Assembly: GCA_025934635.1 (NCBI GenBank)
Contig: JAICWX010000267.1
Coordinates: 1 to 11,542, forward strand
DNA from: Streptosporangiaceae bacterium
GTDB taxonomy: Bacteria; Actinomycetota; Actinomycetes; Streptosporangiales; Streptosporangiaceae
Length of the DNA: 11,542 nt
Reading direction: 5' to 3'
The notes beneath the pieces are model-generated. The model ran no database searches. It had not been told where the DNA came from and worked only from the letters and a program-made list of their open reading frames with translations. Positions 6,146 to 11,542 of this stretch are shown piece by piece (position 1 is the stretch's first letter; each line of letters begins with the position of its first letter). Both the position numbers and the translations under genes were made by a program.

Positions 6146-6679
6146 ATGGACGAAGTCACCGCCCAGGCGCGGCCGACCGCCGGTGATCTGGACCGCATCC
6201 AGGCCGCGCTGGCCGACACGATCGATCACACCCGGAACCTGCTCGGCGCCGACCTCAGCCGGCTCCGGGAGATACAAGAGGCCGAACGAGGGCAGGCTCA
6301 TTCGCGTCATGATGACCTCGAGCGCCAGCTCGATCAGATAGCCCGCAGGATCGAAGCCACCCTGGACGGGACCTGGGCGCGGATGGCCCAGGACGGGAAG
6401 TGGGTCGATCCCGTCGGCCAGCCGCAGCCTGCCTGGCCGCCCCCCACGGGCCCGCCGCGCTACGACTACGGGCTCATCGCCGCCCTGGAGGCGCTGATCG
6501 CCGAGAGCGAGCCCGGCTGGCACCAGCTGTACAGCGAACTCGGGCTGACGCCCTACCGACAAGGCATCTCGCCAGCCTCCGCTGAAGCAGTCCCGAAAAC
6601 TCCGGTGGGGCGGCCATCGGCGTTACCTTTATGTTGCCGGCGGCCCGGAACCGACCTCATGGTGCGCGCGTCTGACTGA
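6146..6679 (+). CDS. Hypothetical coiled-coil protein, 177 aa, start possibly upstream
   Basis: No family is recognised. Residues about 12-75 are rich in Leu/Ile, Arg, Glu and Asp at heptad-like spacing (LDRIQAALADTIDHTRNLLG, DLERQLDQIARRIEATLD), so a coiled coil is likely. A Pro-rich linker (QPQPAWPPPTGPP) leads to a short helical segment (YDYGLIAALEALIAESEPGW). The last 30 residues look irregular. ATG 6146 lacks a ribosome site, and its frame is open and protein-like upstream (DDVVTLKARMDE). In another frame, GTG 6072 begins MRERIKVFTRESKHP. A single-base slip near 6115 would join the two into one longer protein. The lipoprotein gene starts 31 bp downstream. Confidence 0.55.
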   Translation: MDEVTAQARPTAGDLDRIQAALADTIDHTRNLLGADLSRLREIQEAERGQAHSRHDDLERQLDQIARRIEATLDGTWARMAQDGKWVDPVGQPQPAWPPPTGPPRYDYGLIAALEALIAESEPGWHQLYSELGLTPYRQGISPASAEAVPKTPVGRPSALPLCCRRPGTDLMVRASD

Positions 6680-6710
6680 GGCCAAACCGGCTCAGTAAAG
6701 AAGGTGCAGG

Positions 6711-7190
6711 ATGAACGTGAAACTGCGCATGTACGCCGTGTCCGCGATCGCCATCGCCGCCCTCGCCGGCTGCGGATCGCAGCCCCCCGCCGGCGCGGCC
6801 CTTTCCACCCCGACGCGGCCGGCCTGCCCGCCGGGCAGCGCCTACCCGTCGGGCACCTATGCCGCCGTCGACTACATCGACGCCATCCAGCACGATTCCG
6901 TCAACTACGACTACCTGCCCAGCGTAAGCATCACGACCTCGCAAGTCGGTGCAGTAGTCACCCGGATCCAGTGCACGATGTCGACCTACCCCGGCACCAT
7001 CGCGGCCCCGACTCACTGGGCCGACGACACCGCCACGTTCCTGACCGCCGGAACGCCCGTGCACGCGGTCAAGGGGTTCTCTCCGCAATGCCGCCTCGCC
7101 GCCTACGTGTCCGGCCATCCCCGTGCATACGTCGCGGTTAAGCAAACGGCGCACGGCCCCGTACCCCGGGCCTGCGCAAAGGTAAATTAA
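6711..7190 (+). CDS. Putative lipoprotein, 159 aa
   Basis: Residues 1-20 are a lipoprotein signal (MNVKLRMYAV, then a hydrophobic run) ending in the lipobox LAGC, so Cys21 should be acylated and anchored to the outer face of the membrane. The mature part starts with a Ser/Pro/Gly linker and has Cys at 39 and two later positions, possibly disulfide-bonded. Segments such as YPSGTYAAVDYID and CRLAAYVSGHPRAYVAV suggest a small beta-rich domain. No enzyme motif is seen and I do not recognise the family. An AAGAAGGTG site lies upstream of the ATG. It follows the coiled-coil gene by 31 bp and may be co-transcribed with it. Confidence 0.75.
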   Translation: MNVKLRMYAVSAIAIAALAGCGSQPPAGAALSTPTRPACPPGSAYPSGTYAAVDYIDAIQHDSVNYDYLPSVSITTSQVGAVVTRIQCTMSTYPGTIAAPTHWADDTATFLTAGTPVHAVKGFSPQCRLAAYVSGHPRAYVAVKQTAHGPVPRACAKVN

Positions 7191-7346
7191 GGCCGGGCGC
7201 GAAAAGCACAACTCCGGCGACGCCGGCCGCCCGATGCTGGCGCCGGACCAGGCCGCGTTCTCCGAAATCATCATGATCACCGACGGGATCCAGGTCCTGC
7301 CGTCCAGACCAGGAATCCTTCGGCCCGCGCCAGTGTCATTGGACAC
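7191..7346. other. Intergenic segment with coding-like remnant
   Basis: One forward frame reads RPMLAPDQAAFSEIIMITDG and onward without a start signal. The opposite strand also reads well (LDGRTWIPSVIMMISEN). I cannot decide which, if either, is a gene fragment. A CCGGC/GCCGG hairpin at 7214-7226 follows the lipoprotein stop and could help end transcription, though it has no T-run. Confidence 0.3.
7333..7346. promoter_or_regulatory. Palindrome abutting the YczE-type start codon
   Basis: GTGTC (7333-7337) and GACAC (7342-7346) are exact reverse complements around ATTG, and the ATG follows immediately. No ribosome site precedes that ATG, so the transcript may be leaderless and the dyad would then overlap the core promoter, a good place for a repressor. 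YczE-type genes are often found beside MocR/GntR regulators, but none is in this window. Confidence 0.48.
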
Positions 7347-7979
7347 ATGCGCCTGCTGCTTCCCCGGCCGCCCGATCGCCTGCTCATGCGATCGGCCATG
7401 CTCCTGACCGGCCTCGTCGGCTTCGGCATCAGCAGCGGCCTGATCCTGCAGGCCAACCTGGGCGTCGACCCCTGGGACGTCTTCCACCAGGGCCTCGCCC
7501 GGACCTTCGGCGGGCAGGTCGGCACCTGGGCCATCATCGCCAGCGTCTTCGTCCTGCTGCTGTGGATCCCGCTGCGCGCCCGCCCCGGTCTCGGCACCCT
7601 GGCCAACTCCGTCATCGTGGGCCTGTGCATCAACGCCACCGTGTGGCTGGTCCCCGCCCAGCACCACCTGCCCTGGCAGGCCAGCCTGCTCGCCGCCGGC
7701 ATCGTCCTCAACGGCCTCGCCACCGGCCTCTACATCGGAGCCGGCTTCGGCCCCGGCCCGCGCGACGGCCTGACCACGGCCATCGCCGCCCGCGGCCACC
7801 AGATCCGCGTCGTCCGGACCCTCATCGAGGTGACCGTCCTGGCCGCCGGCTGGCTGCTCGGGGGATCGGTCGGCGCCGGGACGGTCCTGTACGCCACCCT
7901 GATCGGGCCGATCACGCACCGCACGATCCCGCTCTTCACCCCCAAAACCGAAGGTACCGAACGGGTGGCCGCCCCCTAA
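7347..7979 (+). CDS. YczE/YyaS/YitT-family integral membrane protein, 210 aa
   Basis: A polytopic membrane protein of the YczE type, of unknown transport or sensing role. Membrane segments are visible at about 15-36, 57-77, 86-104, 111-134 and 161-190. Family hallmarks are GISSGLILQANLGVDPWDVF (27-46) and GFGPGPRDGLTTA (133-145), where the GPRDG loop is the most recognisable part, plus GTVLYATLIGPI near the end. The C-terminal 20 residues are polar. ATG 7347 is used. It has no ribosome site, and an in-frame ATG at 7386 (MRSAMLLTG) is an alternative that would still keep the first segment. The gene ends 33 bp before the DinB-like gene and is probably co-transcribed with it. Confidence 0.85.
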   Translation: MRLLLPRPPDRLLMRSAMLLTGLVGFGISSGLILQANLGVDPWDVFHQGLARTFGGQVGTWAIIASVFVLLLWIPLRARPGLGTLANSVIVGLCINATVWLVPAQHHLPWQASLLAAGIVLNGLATGLYIGAGFGPGPRDGLTTAIAARGHQIRVVRTLIEVTVLAAGWLLGGSVGAGTVLYATLIGPITHRTIPLFTPKTEGTERVAAP

Positions 7980-8012
7980 ATCCTTTGCCGCCGCCCAGCC
8001 CCGAGGCCGAAG

Positions 8013-8603
8013 ATGGCCGCTATGACCACGACCCGCCGAGCCGACATGTTCACCGCGGACGGTAAGCCGTCCGACGACGACCCTCGTGAGCACCGGATCC
8101 GGCTCGGCGACGAGCGCACCACGCTGGCCGAATCCCTGCGCTGCCTGCGCCTCACCCTCGAGCTGAAGTGCGAAGGCCTCGACGCGGAGGCCATGGCCCG
8201 CCGGTCGGTCGAGCCGTCCACGCTGTCGCTGCTGGGCCTGGTCCGGCACCTGGCCGAAATCGAGCGCGCGACCTTCCGGGTCCTGATGGCCGGCCAGGAC
8301 GCCCCCCGCCTGTTCACCTCGCCCGCCGACCGCGACGGCGACTTCGACGGCGCCGTCCCCGACCCCCGGGTCGTCGCCGAGGCGTGGGACGCCTGGCGCA
8401 CGGAAGTGGACTTCGCCACCCAGTTCGTCGCCGCGGCCCCCAGCCTCGGCATCACCGCCGACGATCCCGCCAACCAGCACGGCAGCGGCGGCGGCGCCAT
8501 GTCCCTGCGCGAGATCCTGACCGACATGATCGGGGAATACGCCCGCCACCTGGGCCACGCCGACCTGCTCCGCGAGCGCATCGACGGCCGCCTGGGCCAG
8601 TAA
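8013..8603 (+). CDS. DinB-like (DUF664) protein, 196 aa
   Basis: A four-helix-bundle protein of the DinB/YfiT superfamily, a group that includes metal-dependent thiol transferases in actinobacteria. Residues about 36-94 (TLAESLRCLRLTLELKCEGL, then LSLLGLVRHLAEIER) and 164-192 (MSLREILTDMIGEYARHLGH, then ADLLRERIDG) are characteristic of DUF664. Candidate metal ligands are His79, His179 and His182, in the usual spacing of one early His and a late HxxH. The substrate cannot be read from sequence; mycothiol dependence is only possible. ATG 8013 has GAGG (8003-8006) six bases upstream, and an ATG at 8022 is possible. It lies directly downstream of the YczE-type gene. Confidence 0.86.
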   Translation: MAAMTTTRRADMFTADGKPSDDDPREHRIRLGDERTTLAESLRCLRLTLELKCEGLDAEAMARRSVEPSTLSLLGLVRHLAEIERATFRVLMAGQDAPRLFTSPADRDGDFDGAVPDPRVVAEAWDAWRTEVDFATQFVAAAPSLGITADDPANQHGSGGGAMSLREILTDMIGEYARHLGHADLLRERIDGRLGQ

Positions 8604-8695
8604 CCCCGGAAGCCAGGGTGGGGACCGTGGCGCTCCTGGACCTGACGCGAGCCGACGACGGAGCTGCCACCCGCGTCGTGCCCGAGCGCTGACGG

Positions 8696-8845
8696 CTACT
8701 GGCGGGCGCTGCGCGGCCGGTACTTGATGAAGGCGATGCAGGCGACGGCCACCAGCAGCCACGGCGAGAACAGGATGTGGATGAAGAAGCCGAGGACGGC
8801 GACGGCCACGATGGCGGCGAGGACGAGGGCGAGGAGGGCGGACAT
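8696..8845 (-). CDS. Small hydrophobic membrane protein, 49 aa
   Basis: An ATG at 8845, preceded by AGGAG ten bases upstream, opens 49 codons to a TAG at 8696. The product starts MSALLALVLAAIVAVAVLGF and continues FIHILFSPWLLVAVACIAFI before a basic end (KYRPRSARQ). It reads as two closely spaced membrane segments with a short turn around SPW. Small proteins of this kind are common in actinobacteria and are often missed. Function unknown; some accompany envelope stress responses. It is convergent with the DinB-like gene and divergent from the AraC genes. The TAGGG/CCCTA dyad lies 122 bp upstream. Confidence 0.75.
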   Translation of the reverse strand: MSALLALVLAAIVAVAVLGFFIHILFSPWLLVAVACIAFIKYRPRSARQ

Positions 8846-8966
8846 GGTGATCAATCTCCTGTGCTGCTGGGCGGTTGCTTTCTTGCTTCAAGCCTGCCGC
8901 CGCCAGCCCCTCCCGTCGATCGGGATCACCCCCGGATCCCACCCTGGTCCACCCCCTGAGCGACCT

Positions 8967-8980
8967 TAGGGTTATCCCTA
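8967..8980. promoter_or_regulatory. TAGGG-TTAT-CCCTA dyad
   Basis: TAGGG (8967-8971) and CCCTA (8976-8980) are exact reverse complements around TTAT. The site stands out in a C-rich stretch, 122 bp before the small membrane protein start and about 220 bp before the first AraC start. The short spacing resembles NarL/LuxR-type response regulator sites, but that is inference. Which gene it serves is unclear. Confidence 0.42.
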
Positions 8981-9010
8981 CCCCAGCCCGCATCCCGCTC
9001 CCCGCAACGG

Positions 9011-9063
9011 CATCGATGCCCCATCGATGCCGCCAGGACGACATTGATGCTCCATCGATGCCG
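9011..9063. promoter_or_regulatory. Four direct repeats, candidate AraC-type operator
   Basis: Eleven-base units CATCGATGCCC (9011-9021), CATCGATGCCG (9022-9032), CATTGATGCTC (9042-9052) and CATCGATGCCG (9053-9063) form two adjacent pairs. The units in a pair are 11 bp apart and the pairs 31 bp apart, close to one and three helical turns. Each CATCGATG core is also self-complementary. They lie 140-192 bp upstream of the first AraC gene. AraC proteins favour tandem direct sites, so autoregulation is a natural inference. An AAGCT/AGCTT dyad (9115-9130) and an AT-rich patch (9110-9150) between them and the gene may hold the promoter. Confidence 0.6.
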
Positions 9064-9202
9064 TCAGCCGCGCCCGCGCGCTCGCGATCCAGGCCTTCCA
9101 GACTGACCGTTAGAAAGCTCCCGCTAGCTTACAGTTGCGATATAAGCTCTTCGTATGCCTGCGACCCCATTAGGTGACGGCCGCGAAAGAAGGTGCGGCG
9201 CG

Positions 9203-10195
9203 ATGGACAGCCAGCGGCCCCCTGCCGAGGTGCCAGTCGAGCGTGAGGAGCTGGTGTCCCAGGACATGCACCTGATTGCGGACCTGCTCGGCCGGCTCTA
9301 CGTCGAGCACGCCGCCCTGTTCCGCTGTGAGGATCCGGCCCGGGTCGACGGCGAGGTGCACTCGGCCTCGGTTGCCGGGCTGAAGGCGGGCCTGCTCCGT
9401 TACGGCGGCTTCGATTACGACGCCATCATGGAGCCCGCGGACGCGCCGACCGCGGTCACGGTCACCCACGGCTCCGGGAGCGTCACCGCGGCGGGGGAAG
9501 AGCATTGCTTCGCCGTCGGCGGAGCGTTCATGGTGTCCGCCAATCTGCCGTCCGTGGCCGTCCAGATCGATGCCGGGTTCGCGCTGCTGCGGGTTCCCTG
9601 GCCGGTGGCGGGATCCCTGGCCGAGGAACGGACCAGTCTGCCCGCGACGGACCTGCGATTCGACGCGATGGCGCCCGTCTCGGCGGGACGTGAGGCCATG
9701 TGGGCTAGCACGGCCAAGTTCGTCTGCGCTGAGCTGGTCGCCTCCGGGCGGACCGGGATCAGCCCGCTGATGGCCCACGAGCTCACCCGGATGGCGGCCG
9801 CGGCGATGCTGGAGACCTTCCCGAATACCGCCATGACCATGCAGTATGCCGCTGGCCCGGGCTGGGTGCCGTTGGCTATCGTGCGCCGCGCGGCCGCGTT
9901 CATCGAAGCGCACGCGGATCAGCCGGTCGCCCTGGCCGACGTCGCCGCGGCGGCCGGGACGACCGGCCGGGCGCTGCAGGACGCGTTCCGCCGCTACTAC
10001 GACACCACCCCGGTGGGATACCTGCGGACGGTCCGGCTGGAGCGTGCGTACACCGAGCTGCAGAACGCCGACGTGACCACGGGGGTGACCGTCACCACGG
10101 TGGCCCGCCGCTGGGGGTGGACCAGCCCGGGCCAGTTCGCCGTGGCCTACCAGCGCCGGTTCGGTGAGCCCCCTGGCCGGACATTGCGCACCTGA
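9203..10195 (+). CDS. AraC-family transcriptional regulator, 330 aa (first of a tandem pair)
   Basis: The N-terminal half (about 20-205) resembles the AraC-binding-like sensor domain of actinobacterial regulators and ends in the family's FPNT segment (LETFPNTAMTMQ, 203-214). The DNA-binding half is at about 224-328: first HTH in VALADVAAAAGTTGRALQDA (242-261) with YLRTVRLERA, second HTH in VARRWGWTSPGQFAVAYQRRFGEPPGRTLR (about 300-329). The usual Gly-Phe of the second HTH is Gly-Trp here. ATG 9203 is preferred because GAAGG (9189-9193) lies nine bases upstream; ATG 9155 would add 16 residues without a ribosome site. The ligand is unknown. The second AraC gene starts 28 bp after its stop. Confidence 0.9.
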   Translation: MDSQRPPAEVPVEREELVSQDMHLIADLLGRLYVEHAALFRCEDPARVDGEVHSASVAGLKAGLLRYGGFDYDAIMEPADAPTAVTVTHGSGSVTAAGEEHCFAVGGAFMVSANLPSVAVQIDAGFALLRVPWPVAGSLAEERTSLPATDLRFDAMAPVSAGREAMWASTAKFVCAELVASGRTGISPLMAHELTRMAAAAMLETFPNTAMTMQYAAGPGWVPLAIVRRAAAFIEAHADQPVALADVAAAAGTTGRALQDAFRRYYDTTPVGYLRTVRLERAYTELQNADVTTGVTVTTVARRWGWTSPGQFAVAYQRRFGEPPGRTLRT

Positions 10196-10223
10196 TCCCA
10201 GCACCGCCCGGAAGGAGGTGGCG

Positions 10224-11246
10224 ATGGCTACGACAGTCCCTGACCTGTATAGGAACGAGTTCACCACCGATGACCTGGCGCAGGCCCGCGAGTTCCTGGA
10301 CCGGACCTATGGCGGCCGGCTGCTGACGGCCAGCGTCCCGGCCGGGAGCCCGGTCCTGACCGTCAGCCATACGAAAACGGCAGCGTTCGCGGTCAGCGAC
10401 GTGGCGCTGCCCGCCGACCTGACGTTCGCTGTCGACCCGCTGGATCAGTTGATCATCAGCACGGTGACCCGGGGTGCCGTGCAAGTCGAGCGCGGTCAGG
10501 ACATCGACCGCTACGGGGCCGGCGACGTGCTCATCGGCAGCATCCACCACGGCCTCACCGTCCGCACCTACGGCCTGAGCGACCATAACGTGATGTTGCC
10601 CCTCAGCCTGCTCCACGCCGTGGCCGGGACCGAGCCGGGGGATTCCGCCCCGTTGCGCTTCCTGTCTTCCCGCCCGGCCAGCCCGGCCGCCCGGGCCCAG
10701 TGGACCGCCGTCACCCGGTACGTCGAGGACCTGCTCGCCAATCCCGACGCTGCCCTCAGCCCGCTCGTCGTCACCAGCGCCGCCCGGCTGCTGGCCGCCA
10801 CCGCGCTGACCGTGTTCCCCAATACCGTGTTCCCCGGCACCACGCTCGAACCGGATCCCCGCGGCCGCCGCGACGCGTCCACCGCGACCGTGCGGCGGGC
10901 CACCGGGACCGTGCGGCGCGCCACCCCGACCCTGCGGCGTGCCATCGCGTTCATCGACGAGCATCCCGACCGGGACATCGCCGTGACCGACATCGCCGCC
11001 GCGGCCTGCGTCACCGTCCGCGCCCTGCAGATGGCGTTCCGCCGCGAGCTGGACACCACCCCGATGGCGTACTTGCGCACGGTCCGGCTCGCCCGCGCCC
11101 ATCGCGAGCTCCTGGACGTCGGTCCTGGCCAGGAAACCGTCACCGCCGTGGCCTATCGGTGGGGGTTCTCCAGTGCCAGCCGGTTCAGCGCCTATTACCG
11201 CGAAACCTACGGCGTCACCCCGAAGCAAACGCTGGGATACAGCTAA
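10224..11246 (+). CDS. AraC-family transcriptional regulator, 340 aa (second of a tandem pair)
   Basis: Same architecture as the preceding gene and plainly a paralogue: a sensor domain (about 12-210) with the shared FPNT motif (VFPNTVFPG, 197-205), then the AraC DNA-binding domain (about 235-338). The first HTH is IAVTDIAAAACVTVRALQMA and the second YRWGFSSASRFSAYYRETYG, with the canonical GF. Between the halves residues 220-240 are a threefold heptapeptide repeat (TATVRRA, TGTVRRA, TPTLRRA). ATG 10224 follows AAGGAGG (10212-10218) at five bases, the strongest ribosome site in the window, and displaces the longer frame from 10164. Spacing of 28 bp to the upstream gene implies one operon. The stop is one base from that of the convergent ABC exporter, a possible target by position only. 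Confidence 0.93.
   Translation: MATTVPDLYRNEFTTDDLAQAREFLDRTYGGRLLTASVPAGSPVLTVSHTKTAAFAVSDVALPADLTFAVDPLDQLIISTVTRGAVQVERGQDIDRYGAGDVLIGSIHHGLTVRTYGLSDHNVMLPLSLLHAVAGTEPGDSAPLRFLSSRPASPAARAQWTAVTRYVEDLLANPDAALSPLVVTSAARLLAATALTVFPNTVFPGTTLEPDPRGRRDASTATVRRATGTVRRATPTLRRAIAFIDEHPDRDIAVTDIAAAACVTVRALQMAFRRELDTTPMAYLRTVRLARAHRELLDVGPGQETVTAVAYRWGFSSASRFSAYYRETYGVTPKQTLGYS
10881..10943 (+). repeat. Three 21-bp in-frame repeats
   Basis: Three exact-length 21-bp units encode T(A/G/P)T(V/L)RRA. The DNA units share the pattern ACCNNGACCNTGCGGCGNGCC. They sit just before the first DNA-binding helix of the second AraC regulator. The first regulator has only one matching unit at the equivalent place (LAIVRRA), so two copies appear to be added here. 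Confidence 0.85.
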
Positions 11247-11247
11247 C

Positions 11248-11542
11248 TTAGGCAGGCAGCGTCTCCCGCTTCCGCACGCTGCCGTCGGCCATGACGTCGC
11301 CGCCATCGCAGCACCACTGCACCCGCCCGCCCTCGAACTGCTCGTTGTACAGCTCGGCGTACAGGCCGCGCCGCCCGAGCAGCTCCCGGTGCGTTCCCGA
11401 CTCCACCACGCTGCCGCCGTCGATGACGTTGATCACGTCGGCGTTGACGATGGTGGACAGCCGGTGCGCGATCGCGATCGTGGTCCGCGACCCCATCAGC
11501 GCGTCGAGCGCCTTCTGCACCTCCCGCTCGCTGGCCGTGTCC
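11248..11542 (-). CDS. ABC exporter, C-terminal end of the ATPase domain (partial)
   Basis: The visible 97 residues are the end of a nucleotide-binding domain of the ABCB-type exporter class, whose start lies beyond the right edge. The frame opens in [12 protein letters not shown], the segment just after Walker B and the D-loop. The switch His is seen in [12 protein letters not shown], followed by [19 protein letters not shown] and ELYNEQF, all typical of this class. Walker A, the signature motif and any fused membrane domain are outside the window. The last 25 residues (after NEQFEGG) include a Cys-Cys pair and a basic end and look family-specific. The stop at 11248 is one base from the convergent AraC stop, leaving no room for a terminator between them. 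The substrate is unknown. Confidence 0.93.
   Translation of the reverse strand, partial: DTASEREVQKALDALMGSRTTIAIAHRLSTIVNADVINVIDGGSVVESGTHRELLGRRGLYAELYNEQFEGGRVQWCCDGGDVMADGSVRKRETLPA

Noticed and set aside
8623..8692. Short forward frame starting GTG (MALLDLTRADDGAATRVVPE)
   Set aside because: Only about 21 codons with no ribosome site; probably chance.
6657..9044. Very long minus-strand ORF of 795 codons
   Set aside because: It is antisense to the lipoprotein, YczE-type and DinB-like genes, all with family motifs, and its product is a compositionally biased Gly/Asp/Arg-rich shadow.
9011..9063. Short CRISPR array
   Set aside because: Units are only 11 bp, adjacent in pairs, with a single 9-bp spacer, and no cas genes are present.
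10092..11306. 404-codon minus-strand ORF
   Set aside because: It is antisense to the second AraC gene, whose two HTH motifs and strong ribosome site are clear; the product is low-complexity.

Overview
The window is high-GC DNA from an actinobacterium, probably a Streptomyces relative. The support is strong G/C preference at third codon positions, frequent GTG starts behind GGAGG-type ribosome sites, and families typical of that phylum: a TPM-like protein with a Gly-Asp-Phe tail, a DUF664/DinB protein, an orphan STAS antagonist, a YczE-type membrane protein, and tandem AraC regulators. I saw no tRNA, rRNA, CRISPR array, transposase or integrase. It reads as ordinary accessory chromosome with several signs of local decay.

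Left part (1-2372). A small unknown gene points left from a divergent region that also serves a small winged-helix regulator. Between them lies a striking perfect palindrome (457-490) made of four copies of one heptamer. Next comes a more AT-rich region, a possible 30-codon leader peptide, and a secreted protein with a duplicated Trp/Cys motif, a fibronectin III-like domain and an IPT/TIG-like C-terminus. A 14-bp stem follows that gene.

Middle (2482-5825), mostly on the minus strand. It holds a STAS anti-anti-sigma protein with no kinase or phosphatase beside it, and a possible broken gene. Next is a protein with a ribbon-helix-helix-like C-terminus behind its own palindromic and direct-repeat operator candidate. 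It is followed by two truncated genes meeting head to head at about 4278. These are a membrane protein lacking its N-terminus and the C-terminal tail of a TetR-like regulator, together best explained by one deletion across a divergent promoter. The TPM-like membrane-anchored protein closes this block.

Right part (6072-11542), mostly on the plus strand. In order: a coiled-coil protein whose upstream frame suggests a frameshift, a lipoprotein, the YczE-type protein with a palindrome touching its start codon, a DinB-like protein, and a 49-residue membrane protein on the minus strand. A 357-bp regulatory region follows, with a TAGGG/CCCTA dyad and four CATCGATGC-type repeats at 11- and 31-bp spacing. 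Then come two tandem paralogous AraC regulators, probably one operon. The second carries a triplicated heptapeptide before its DNA-binding domain. It runs tail to tail, one base apart, into an ABC exporter that leaves the window.

No single system ties these genes together. The best leads are the regulatory architectures, the deletion scar, the possible leader peptide and the AraC heptad expansion.
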